Positions 10,641-21,500 of a stretch of 64,000 nt of DNA are shown here, piece after piece. The position numbers and the translations under genes are program-made. The notes beneath the pieces are model-generated. The model was not told where the DNA came from and ran no database searches. It saw only the letters and a program-made list of their open reading frames with translations. Each line of letters opens with the position of its first letter. Within the stretch, counting starts at the first letter, position 1. This DNA is from Glandiceps talaboti (Eukaryota > Hemichordata > Enteropneusta > Spengelidae): NCBI RefSeq assembly GCF_964340395.1, contig NC_135565.1, positions 2,650,001-2,714,000 of the forward strand, in the 5' to 3' direction.

Positions 10641-10943
10641 TCATGCTATTGCTGATAATGGTTGACGGTATAACATGTTCTCGTAAGTGAATGCCCAGTG
10701 AGCTAGCAGTGTCACCATATAGTCAGAGTTACAGTCCTCACACTTGCATGTAACACAACCCTGTTGCTCCATTGATGTTTTATCACCAGTTTCTCTCAAG
10801 CCAAGTTCACATGTCTCAGAACAATAGCCCATTGTAGCACACCCCTGACGATGCTGACGAGACTTCCAAGAATTGTCTTGACACTGTGAGTACGAATTTT
10901 CATTACTTTGAAAGTATGAACCCAAAGTTGATGAACATTCATT
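10641..10943 (-). CDS. Cysteine-rich, Ly6/uPAR-like terminal exon
   Basis: On the minus strand a candidate acceptor (TAATGCCAG, exon start 10943) opens a frame that ends at a TGA at 10641-10643. It reads NECSSTLGSYFQSNENSYSQ, then contains CQDN, GCATMGYCSETCELG and QGCVTCKCEDCNSD. Nine cysteines and the closing C-x-C-E-D-C-N cluster resemble the three-finger (Ly6/uPAR) fold, which ends in CC...CN. The expected N-terminal L-x-C-Y-x-C segment and signal peptide would lie in an upstream exon that I could not find. After the CN motif there is only a weakly hydrophobic tail (MVTLLAHWAF), so a GPI signal is uncertain. The polypyrimidine tract is also poor. It could be a single exon of a small secreted or anchored protein, or a pseudo-exon. 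Confidence 0.4.
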   Translation of the reverse strand, partial: NECSSTLGSYFQSNENSYSQCQDNSWKSRQHRQGCATMGYCSETCELGLRETGDKTSMEQQGCVTCKCEDCNSDYMVTLLAHWAFTYENMLYRQPLSAIA

Positions 10944-11321
10944 CTGGCATTACAGGACACACCTTGTCAGATCTGATAATGCCTTCCTATATCTTGTATT
11001 CTTAATAAATAACAACTATAACCTACACCTAATTTTACAGCATGGCGTTGTTGGATAAATTGTTTCATGCACGTGACCAAGAATGATTTTGCTGTTCACA
11101 TTTTGTCCATTGGTACAATCATTATGATACAAGGGGCAACACAAATTTTTAATTTACATTCTTGACGATAGGAAATCGACCAGTTTATAGTTCCTAACTT
11201 TGGGAAGTTGGCGACGTTAATACTTATAATTACAGACACTCTCGTCTGCACTTTTTGTCAAACTTTTATCCCCTTTTTGTTTTTACCTCCCGTAAGGATA
11301 CGGGATGTGTTAAAAGGGGGA

Positions 11322-11374
11322 TGTCTGTCTGTCTGTCTGTCTGTGTGTCTGTCATATGTCCGTCTGTGTGTGTG

Positions 11375-11434
<60 letters not shown>
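11322..11434 (+). repeat. (CTGT)n microsatellite inside the composite element
   Basis: The CTGT run is broken by CATATGTCCGTCTG near 11355. Long frames through it are artefacts. Confidence 0.95.
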
Positions 11435-12390
11435 CGCCTGTGTCATCATTTTCTTAAAAACGGCTGGCCCAATTATAATGAAATTTAGTACCTATAATGT
11501 TTGGGGTAATGGCTAGACCTGATTAGTTTTTGAGCGAGATATGTTCATGTTAATTAGGGAAATTTGCATATCGATGAAATCAACTAATTAAGCAATATCT
11601 TAAGACTGCATACTTCAATTTCAATATAATTTAGTATATTTTTAAACATAACAACATACATTTGTCCTATAAAATGTGTTGATGTACCTTACAGTGTCAA
11701 TGAATAATTTGCATAATTAATTATTGTTGGTAATTAGGCTATATCTTAAGAATGCATAATACATTGTACATACTTCGATTTCAATATAATTTAGTACATA
11801 CGTTAACCATAAGAAAACGCATATGTCGCATCAAGTTTGTTGATGTACCTTACAATGTTAATGAATAATTTACATATTTAATGATTTTCGGTAATTCGGC
11901 TATATCTTAACACTACATACTTCAATTTCAATACAATTTAGTACATACGTTAAACATAACAGAGTGCATATCTCCTATAAAAGTTGTTGATTTCGGTTAA
12001 AGATTTAGTGAATAATTTGCATAATTAATTATTTCCGGTAATTAGGCTATATCTTAGGACTGCACACTTCAATTCCAATATAATTTACTTCATTCATTAA
12101 ACATAACAAAGTTGATACGCCCTATAAAGTTTGTTAATGTACCTTACAGTGTTAATAACTAATTTGCATAATTAATGATTTTCGGTAATTAGGATATATC
12201 ATAAGAATGCATACTTGAATTTCAATATCATTTAGTACATATGTTAACCATAACAAAGGGGATATGTCCTATAAAATTAGTTGATATAGCTTACAGTTTT
12301 AATGAAAAACTTGCATAATTAATGATTTTAGGTAACTAGGCTGTATCTTTAAAATGCAAGCTTCAAATTTCGTATAATATGGTACATATA

Positions 12391-14482
12391 CAGTACCGTA
12401 GCCTGCGGGGGGGGGGGGCAAGGGGGCAGCTGCCCCCCCCCCCTGAGACTTTGGAAAAAAGAAAGAAAAAAAGCTACTTTTTGAATACATAGCGATGCTA
12501 TTAAAATCGCTATTTACGTGACGATTCCTAGCATGCGCGATTTAAATGGATAGTTCACTAAAGTGACTGTACACTGACTCCTGGCTAATATGTATCTTAT
12601 ATCGATATTGTACCCTAGCTTAACTTTGGATAAAATGTGTCCAGTTAAGAATTGTAACTTTTTGCAGCAAATTAAAAATTCTTTGTGCGGGAAAGTACAA
12701 AAGAAGTGCGCACATGCACTGTGCATTTTCCGCGAGTAACAGTAGTCTTGAAAGTCTCCTTCATTTGAAGATATCAAATCGCAAGTATAGCGAGTGAAAC
12801 TCAAAAAAAAAGACGGAAAAAGTCGTTCAACGTGAGGTCGCCTGCTATGCTGCATGCAGTGACTCCGAAGATGCTCTCGATCTCATTTACATCTTGTTCC
12901 TTATATTAAAACATTTTATACTGATAAAACGGCAGATATCTTTTTGGAATATTCGGTGGCCCTGAAAAACTATTAAACTAGGTACGCAGTTTAAGATCCA
13001 CTATTTGAAGATATTTTCTTCAATAATTGCGTTCGACGTTGTCTTTGGTTAAAATGTTTAATATAATTATCTCATTGCACACTGACACTAGCGTTATTCC
13101 GCAATTCATTTTGAAGCGACAATTTGCTATGGAAAGAATGGCCTTGAATTTGTAAACAGAGCTGTACCCTCGACATCAAAATCCAAACTTCAATTTCTAC
13201 TATAATGATGATAACAAGGAGAATTCACTGAGTTCACCTTGGGTTTTGACAGAAACGAGGCCGGCCACGACAGTTTTGGGAGTTGGGTAAAGGAAATGAT
13301 TATTTTGTTGTGTTACTTATTTGAGAAAGCACCATCCATTTTTGTTTACTTTGAATGTGACATCTTTTCGGCAACTACTTTGAAAGATACGACATTAGGC
13401 CAGAAAAAATGAAAAAGCTGTTCAACATACCCATATATTTTTTTTCTGGTGATGGGCAATATATCCTCATGCGGGCTTCGCATTTTTTTTCAAAATTAAG
13501 GATATTTCTTTATATTTTCTGAATAGTACATGTAACAATATACATCTGAGTCTATTCCAAATAATATAATATCTTATACAGTGGTTTACTTGGTCTCATG
13601 TTGCATACAAGGATGAATAGAGATTAAATATCCAATGTGCACTAAAAAGAATTGAACAAAAGTTTACGACCACTGGGCCATCAAAAGTCTGAAAGTCTTG
13701 AAATGTTTTGCTCTTTATTCGGCCAAATTAAACTTCAGGAGAAGTCATTTACCATGTGCGCATCCGCATAACATCTTTCAGCTTTGCCATAACAAAATAC
13801 ACTTCCAAATAATGTAATGCATAGCATAATTGTTTCATTTCTGATATTTTATTATGTCTATGGTTTGATATTTCATGCTTCTAAATGGCCCCCTACACTG
13901 TCTTATTTTCAAATTTTTCCCCCCACCTTTAGAGTTGTCTCCTTCCAATGCATCTTTGTACCATATGATTTTATATCTCCACTGTAGTGTAGGTGACAGA
14001 AGGGGTGGCTAAAATAATGCTTGAGTTTCAATTGGCCGGGCTTAACATTTTTTGAGAAGCGAGGGTGAGAGGAACTACACCATTTGTTTAACCGTAAATT
14101 GTGTACATTTCCTAACTGTAGCTATGCAGACAAATTGCATGAGATAGTATCAAGATGACTGAATAAGTTATATCTAAACTCGACCTGAAATATTTTGCTA
14201 TCATTATATGTGGTTTGTTTTATCCTTGTCAAGCATTGTGAAAAAATGAAATCGATCTACTTACCCAATTGCAATGTGATGGGTTAGGTTACCCGTTGAC
14301 CAGCATTTTTTATTTTTCTGACCTTACATATGATATTTAATTGCGTATGCTAAAATATATATGATGTAAATTGCTTGCAGATTTATGTCAATTAGCACTT
14401 TTATAAATTTAAAATGCAAGATTGCACCAAAACAAAGTCCCCCCCCCCCCCTTGGCAATTTGGTCAGGCTACCGCGGCCCTG
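12391..14482. mobile_element. 2.1-kb non-coding element nested in the composite element
   Basis: The left end CAGTACCGTAGCCTG with a following G run and the right end CAGGCTACCGCGGCCCTG are imperfect inverted repeats, followed inward by C/G tracts. The host's tandem core repeat stops at the left edge (...GGTACATATA) and resumes after the right edge (ATATATCAACC...). ATATA occurs on both sides, possibly a short target duplication. No transposase or other coding frame was recognised. Ends starting CAGGG can suggest hAT-like elements, but an 8-bp target duplication is not clear. Confidence 0.55.
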
Positions 14483-14843
14483 ATATATCAACCATATTAA
14501 TACGCACCTGTCCTATGAAGTTTGTTGCTACAACATTTACCTTTAATGAGTATTTTGAATAATGAACGTTATTCAGTAATTAAGCAGTATCATGCATTCT
14601 TCAAATTCCGTATAATTTGGCACATACATTAACCCAAGAAAGAACGCTTGTCCAAAAACAAAACCTGTTACCATAGTTTTTTCTGTTTAATGAGTTATTT
14701 GTATAATTAGTGATTCCCTTATGGGAGGCATTCAGTTTCAATGTGGTCCTTTTTGTGGCACGTTCGTCCATAGTTTTTCATGGTTTTGTTCACAGTGCTA
14801 TCAAAGTATACCTCTCTGTTGTCTCTCACATCAGTCCTCTCAC

Positions 14844-14848
<5 letters not shown>

Positions 14849-14936
<88 letters not shown>
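14849..14936. repeat. (CT)n microsatellite
   Basis: About 44 CT dinucleotides without interruption. Confidence 0.97.
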
Positions 14937-14938
<2 letters not shown>

Positions 14939-15077
14939 CCTCCACCTTTTCCCCATCCAACTATTCGCCCTCTCCCTCCATTTGTCTTTATGCCTCCCCC
15001 GTCTATGTCTGTCTCAGTGTATGTGTGTCTGTCTGTCTATGTGTCTGTCTGCCTGTCTGTCAGTCTGTCTGTCGCTC

Positions 15078-15110
<33 letters not shown>

Positions 15111-15194
15111 CCACCACCACCACCACCACCACCACCATCATCATCACCATCATCACCATCATCGATATCATCACCACCATCATCATCACCATCA

Positions 15195-15222
<28 letters not shown>
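15078..15222. repeat. (CAT)n/(CAC)n microsatellite, left half
   Basis: Trinucleotide repeats run into the left end of the MITE at 15223 and resume on its right side. Confidence 0.95.
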
Positions 15223-15225
<3 letters not shown>

Positions 15226-15461
15226 TCTGATTAAAATCCGATGTAGATGTCGGCTAATCGTGCATTGCTATCTTACCATCGTTATTTAGCTTGAATTGAC
15301 CTTCGTAGTAGATGTTTACATTTTTTAGCCTGATCGCGTAGAGGAGGCGATCAGGCTAAAAAACGTAAACATGTGCTACGAAGGTCAATTCAAGCTAAAT
15401 AACGATGGTAAGATAGCAATGCACGATTAGCCGACATCTACATCGGATTTTAATCAGATTG
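15223..15461. mobile_element. Fold-back MITE, copy 2 inserted into a CAT microsatellite
   Basis: It begins CAATCTGATTAAAATCCGA and ends with the reverse complement. The arms of about 110 bp are almost perfectly complementary (including GACCTTCGTAG and CGTTATTTAGCTTGAATTGA) around a centre GCCTGATCGCGTAGAGGAGGC. Only the outer ~22 bp and the GATCGC-type centre match copy 1; the arm interiors differ. CAT repeats flank both sides, so the insertion split a pre-existing microsatellite and its target duplication is masked. Confidence 0.9.
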
Positions 15462-15490
15462 CATCATCATCATCATCGTCGTCGTCGTCG

Positions 15491-15550
<60 letters not shown>

Positions 15551-15590
15551 CCACCACCACCACCACCATCCATCATCCATCATCATCAAA
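15462..15590. repeat. (CAT)n/(CGT)n/(CAC)n microsatellite, right half
   Basis: This continues the repeat interrupted by the MITE, with a CGT-rich subarray near 15477-15520. Confidence 0.95.
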
Positions 15591-16680
15591 CCCAATATGT
15601 AATTATTGTTACTTTATTTATAAAATGTTCGTAAATTATTACCATTTCCACATTCTGCTCACAATTGTTCCCAGGATTGATCAATCAAATACAAAATATC
15701 ACCCGCCAAAATTGGCTTACAAATATTCAGAAATAATTATACAAATCCTTAGACGACAAACTAACCAAATGATATATAAATCACGTACAATCAATTATAA
15801 AGAAACGTTGTGTTATTATATGAAATAATTAAACTATAATTCCTGAAATGCTATGATGGATTTGATGGCTTGAGAATGTTTTACTTTTATTCCCAAACAG
15901 TTGACATTGATAAAGGAGAAACAAACAAGAAAGCGTTATAGAAATAGAAATATTGACAACTTCTGCAAATACTACTAATTGTGTCACCAACTGCAGCAGT
16001 CAAATACTACTAAATGTGTCACCAACTGCAGCAGTTATATACTACTAACGGAATTCTTACATCTGTACCGATGTGAATATAGTAATTGTTGTTATTTACC
16101 TCTCATAATTTGTTTTGCTAACAACATCAACAATATAAATTTGTAGGTTTGATCTCTGTGAATCGTCTTCATAATCTCACATATCACGTAATATCTCACT
16201 TATAATATATCAAAGCAACCAAAGGAATTATTCCTGCAGCTTTAAAATGTATGGCAAGTTATACTAGACTAGGTAACAATAACTAGACTCTACTCTACTC
16301 TATCACAAAGTCAAATATGGTGAGATACAGTAGTATATTTCTACAATAAAAGCATAAAAAACACTGAAAAATATCTTAGGTCATGAAGAATATACTGATT
16401 AAAATCTACTGTCGTTTCTGCAAAGTTAACAATCAACACATTTCGTTCTGCGTTGTCAGATAGTAAACTGATTCAAAATAGTCATTCGCTTGTGAGTTGT
16501 TTTGTGATAGAAATGTATGTACAATATGTATTCCTGTGTTGAAATTCCTTTTCAAATACTTTATTGTCTGGTTGAAATGTCGTTTCAAATGTGGCTAAAC
16601 AACGAATTGAAATAAAAATTTGATTTTGTTTGAAGGTGACATTATCGTCTGATTGAGCTATTCTTAGAATGACCTTTCAC
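15591..16680. other. No gene recognised; small 35-bp triplication near 15965
   Basis: AT-rich sequence. From about 15965 to 16050 the phrase TACTACTAA..GTGTCACCAACTGCAGCAGT recurs two to three times. No exon is supported. It lies downstream of gene A. Confidence 0.4.
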
Positions 16681-16681
16681 C

Positions 16682-16711
16682 TGACGTCATATGACCTTTA
16701 ATCTGACGTCA
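16682..16711. promoter_or_regulatory. Paired CRE palindromes with TGACCTTT half-sites
   Basis: Two perfect TGACGTCA palindromes (16682-16689 and 16704-16711) are spaced 22 bp centre to centre, about two helical turns. TGACCTTT (nuclear-receptor half-site type) occurs four times in about 130 bp here, near 16670, 16692, 16743 and 16791. The location is about 1 kb beyond the 3' end of gene A. An enhancer role is inference only. Confidence 0.35.
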
Positions 16712-17677
16712 GCAATTAATTTTCAACTGTCGTCTGGTTGTAATGACCTTTGAACTCTATATTACAACTGTCGTCTGCTCTGGGTTTGAAATGACCTTTC
16801 AACTAACATTCTTCTTTTCACAACTTAGGGGGCAGTCACATGTAGGTAAAAGACTTGCGAATTTTTAAAAAACATCCTGGGGGAAAATAAGAAAATAATC
16901 AGCGTTAGTGCATGTGCATTTATTGATATTTGAATATTGATAATCTAAAGTTACTAATTATATAAAGATATGAAAACATTCATGGACAACATTCACCTAC
17001 AGTATTAGCAAAATGATTGACAACACAATGAATCAGATATAATTGTCAACGAGATAGCAAGACAGCTAATTACAGTATGAGGTTCTCGGCTTCAAAAACA
17101 TTTGACCAGACTTTCTTGGACTGGTGTGTAAAATATTCTCCAAACTACTAATATCTTATAATAGGTCTCAACATAATGCATAATTTCATATATTTAACAA
17201 TTGTTCGTATTCACTGCTTTAATCAACAAAACCTATGTTCTACATTGTTTTCTACCACGATAGTCATATCCACCGTCTGTTAGCTATATATGTATCAATG
17301 TGTGAAAAACACTGTTGTAATCACCAGTTAGCTATCGAAAAAAGAGCGCCATTAATGACGAACCTTTGTCTCGAGGAATGGTTGAAACATAGTCTCGGTT
17401 ACCCAGCCTCTTGCCGTTGAGGGCATAACCCCCAGCAGAATCTGGGGGAATTGAATATCTACCTTGCTGTTTCTCGATAAGACATCAATCTGAAGAAACA
17501 GTCACGTGATAATGTATAGACGCCTAGAACGCCATAGGCGGTAAGTCGTTTTGATGGTAAATTTTAACTACAATTGTTGTTTGCACATGACGGTCAAAAT
17601 ACATATATTCATCACAATGTACATGATTTGATATTTTACTCCGAACTGCAACTAAGAATAGTCCCAACTAGCATTTG

Positions 17678-17683
17678 TTTATT
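17678..17683 (-). terminator. Polyadenylation signal of gene A
   Basis: AATAAA on the minus strand, about 105 bp after the gene A stop codon. Confidence 0.6.
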
Positions 17684-17787
17684 GTAATCATATTCGTGAG
17701 TGCTTGTCTGATATGTATAATTAATGAAAACGATGCAGGCGTCGAATACTAGTAGTTCAAACTGTAAAACATTACATGTACCTTGAA

Positions 17788-18519
17788 TCAATGTTTGTAC
17801 ACCTTCTGACTCGTTGACTTTTCATTCTCTGCTTCCATTGATATTTTACCAGCATAGTATGCACATCCAATGGCGACGAAGCCACCAACTCCAGCAAAGC
17901 AGAGATAGATAATATCAATAACAATACGGACAACCTGTATGGTAACAAAAGACAGTGTCAACTACAAGTGGAAATCGTATTGTGATTAGGCTGAAAGATT
18001 TGTCGTTGAGGGCACTCTTCAATCACCCTCTGAAAGGGCGCCTTCCAAACACAAAATTTCAGCATAAATTCCGATGACATGGATAATATTTTGTGGATAA
18101 AGTTTGGAGGCCGAGATATGATTGCAGAGGGAGTTTGAAATATATGTAGCAAACCAGTAAGAGAGGCTAAATGACATCTTACGGGGAGTGTTCCTCCATT
18201 CAACAGCCAAAATAGTAAATAAGGATGTTATATAACCTGAGGGGGTGAGGGGGTGAGGTTGATGTTGATGTTGATGTATCCTTTGATTGATAGCAAATCA
18301 GTAAGTGATGGGTATATTAAGGTGGAGATGCACAAAGGGAAGATTTTAAGGGTGACATATTTTCATGTTATTGTTTCCCATATATTTTCTGAAAGGTTTT
18401 TCTCTCCTCTGAAATGCTACTGTATTTTCTGTTGTCTTTGACTGAAAGTGAGAGTTTGTTTAAGGTATGAAAACAGGGGGCAGTGAGCATGTAACTGATT
18501 GATAGGTCGATCGATCGAT

Positions 18520-18560
<41 letters not shown>

Positions 18561-21500
18561 AATTGTTTGAATGATTGATCGATTTGTGTGGTGCAATATA
18601 ACTTATTTTGTGTGTGATATTGATCAATTCACTCATTGAGTTTTAAAACTATCTTATTCTTTCCCTGAATACTTTGCTCTCAGCTGTATCTCAGACCACT
18701 AAAAGGCTGAGGCTGTATGTAATTCTCTCTTTTCTTTATTGACTAAATAAAGACGCCTTGTCCATTGGACGACAGATCAGTTACCGCGAAAATTTGCTTT
18801 GTGTCTAACCTTCTGGGAGATTATCACACTCAGTGGACAAACATTCGATCATGCATAAGGCCAAAAAAAATTATCTGGTTCTGGTCAGGGTAAACTTTCT
18901 AAAGTGGTGCGACGACGCGAATTTTTTTTTTTTTTTTTTTTTTGCAAATTAGTAAATACACAATTTTCTGACACTTTACATACTCTGTTCTATCATATTT
19001 ATCTCTTGAAAAACTTCCTTTTTCTTCGAAGCAGTTTAGGCTTTGTATTTAAGCAGTCTTGGCATGTAGGGTAGATTTCAGCTGCTTGTTCTCCTGATAT
19101 CAGGAATAACTAAGGAATGGGAAAGCAAAAATTATCGGAAACAAGTCATTGAGAATGACATAGTCCCCGCTATGATTAGGTTTTAAGGAACTAGCAGTTT
19201 ATGTTGTCATTTTCTATCACTACTCTGATCACGCAACAACACATGTGAACCTAAATCAAACAGACTTAGATATGTTGTGTCTGCTCGTTGGACATGGAAC
19301 ATGCCTACTCATGTTGTGTCTCCTCATTGGACATGCCTACTCTTCAAGATGATATGATGGAATAAACCATTAAACAATAAAGAATGGGTCGGGTATCGGG
19401 GGGGGGGGGACCTGTTCAAGCATGTCTGAGTTATGGCTTTGGACATGAAAACTGTGCCAACAAAATGGCTGCCAGGTAGCCATATCGGATTGTATCACGA
19501 CGAAAATGGATATGCACATGTATGTCATAGAACACTGTCCTAATAGCTCGCGTAGCGGCTCAATGACTAGTACGCATGCGCGTCGTATATACTATGTGAA
19601 AAAAATTGGTGGTTCTCCCAGGGATGCATTGCGGCATGCAGTGACTACACATGCGCCTTCCATATACTACTAGTATGTGCATTCTCCACGAGCTACCGTA
19701 TCATCGTATAGCATAGGCGACATAACATCACCATGCATTGCAATATTGTAACAGTAGGCCTGTTGACACGATTATCGTAACATTGTAACGAGTATCGAGG
19801 CATCTCTGTACCTCAAGGAAAAATTGTTACACTATTTGGAAGTTTGATGCACGGCGGTACGCGATACGGACCACTGATGACATTTCCGGGTTGTGGAAGT
19901 GTGGTTTTGACATTTATATTGTCGATAATTGATTTTTTTACATGTTCTAAAAAGAATAACTACTTTCCTATGTCTGTTGGTACAGTAACATTCCTAAATC
20001 ATCGAGTTGAATTGAGAAATCATGATGTTCGGCAACATCATGTCAACAAAACATTTGTCCAAAGACCAACGTACATTGGTGGAGGGTCTATGATAAGTTG
20101 GTTGAACAATTTTAATCTAATGGCTATGATGGTTTTTGAAAACAACAACTGCATAGAGTGTTGACTTTCTTTACTTCTCGTCCATGTCAGAGAATTAGAT
20201 GTCATTCAATAAAATAAGTTATGGCTTTGCACATAGAAAATTCGCAAACAAAATGGCTGCCAGGCGGCCATATTGGATCGTATCACAACAACAATGAATA
20301 TACACATGTATGTCATAGAACACTGTCCTAATACCAACTTTGAATGAGATCTGTTCACGCATGTCTGAGTTATGGCTTTGGACATGGAAAATTCGCAAAC
20401 AAAATGGCTGCCAGGCAGCCATATTGGATCGTATCACGATGAAAATGGATATGCACATGTATGTCATAGAACACTATCCTAATACCAACTTTGAATGAGA
20501 TCTGTTCAAACATGTCTGAGTTATGGCTTTGGACATGGAAAATTCGCAAACAAAATGGCTGCTAGGCGGCCAGATTGGATCGTATCACGACAACAATGAA
20601 TATGCACATGTATGTCATAGAACACTGTCCTAATACCAACTTTGAATGAGATCTGTTAAAGCATGTCTGAGTTATGGATTTAGACAGGGAAAATTTGCAA
20701 ACAAAATGGCTGCTAGGCGGCCATATTGGATCGTATCATGAAACAAATTGACGTGCATATGTATGCCATTGTATGTTGCCCCTGTACCAAGTTTGAAAAA
20801 AATCTGTCCAGGCATCTCCAAGAAACAGTTCTGGACGGACGGACGGACGGACGCACGGACAGACAGAACCAATCCATAGGTCCCCGTCCCGGACTTCGTA
20901 CGGCGGGGACTAAAAAAAGGATCGACGCGATGGTATTCAGGGCACGCGCGCGCTGACCAGAACCATCTATGTATGTTTTGGCCTAAACTAGATTTCACAA
21001 GTACTGTCGACTTAGAGACTTTAGAACTTAGTCTGGGGGCTTGAAAATGTAAACGGAGAAAATGTCGATTTTCGAACTACAGCGGAAAATGTGACTTGTA
21101 GAAGATTTCCCGGCGTGTCATGCAATAAAAATATCACCAAGCAGTGGATAAAATGAGTCTTCAGTTATTCTAATTGTCGTTTTGTTTATGATGTGTGAGT
21201 ACGAGATAATCTTAATGTGGGTGCGTGCTTTGATAGTGAATATGTATATGTTTGTACCCTTCAGCAGCAAACAAATGAATGATGCTATATATTAGGTAAT
21301 CTTTTGGCAGGGGGCGGGTGGATCCTTCTATAGTGAATCGGTAAATAATTATGTAAACATTCTTACCGGGGGTGTGCAGCCTTCAATAGCAAACCAATCA
21401 AACCATCTACAGTATCCACCAAAGTATTCATAGGCAACAGCAATAGACAAACCAACAATCAGGATGATGGATGCAATAATACAACAAGAGCAGAAAATAG

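Larger units (their letters stand above)
11286..14728. mobile_element. Composite element: inverted termini, (CTGT)n and ~150-bp tandem core repeats
   Basis: The ends CCTCCCGTAAGG (11286-11297) and CCTTATGGGAGG (14717-14728) are inverted with one mismatch. Inside are a (CTGT)n tract, a conserved block (AAACGGCTGGCCCAATTATA), then at least five units of roughly 140-165 bp. Each unit has the landmarks TTCAATTTCAATATAATTTA, CATAACA, TGTCCTATAAA, TTGCATAATTAAT and GGTAATTAGGCTATATC. Microsatellite plus ~150-bp core repeats between short inverted ends is the architecture of pearl-like or non-autonomous Helentron/Helitron-type elements in molluscs and insects; the class is inferred. A second element (12391-14482) splits one unit. 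Confidence 0.7.

Noticed and set aside
14721-15289. Ser/Leu- and His-rich 170-codon frames
   Set aside because: Translations of (CT)n, (CTGT)n and (CAT)n microsatellites.
17788-17934. Alternative splicing of gene A exon 4 (internal GGTAAAA or AAGGTGTAC donors) to the 5653-5743 exon
   Set aside because: Donor phases (1 and 0) do not match the phase-2 frame of that exon.
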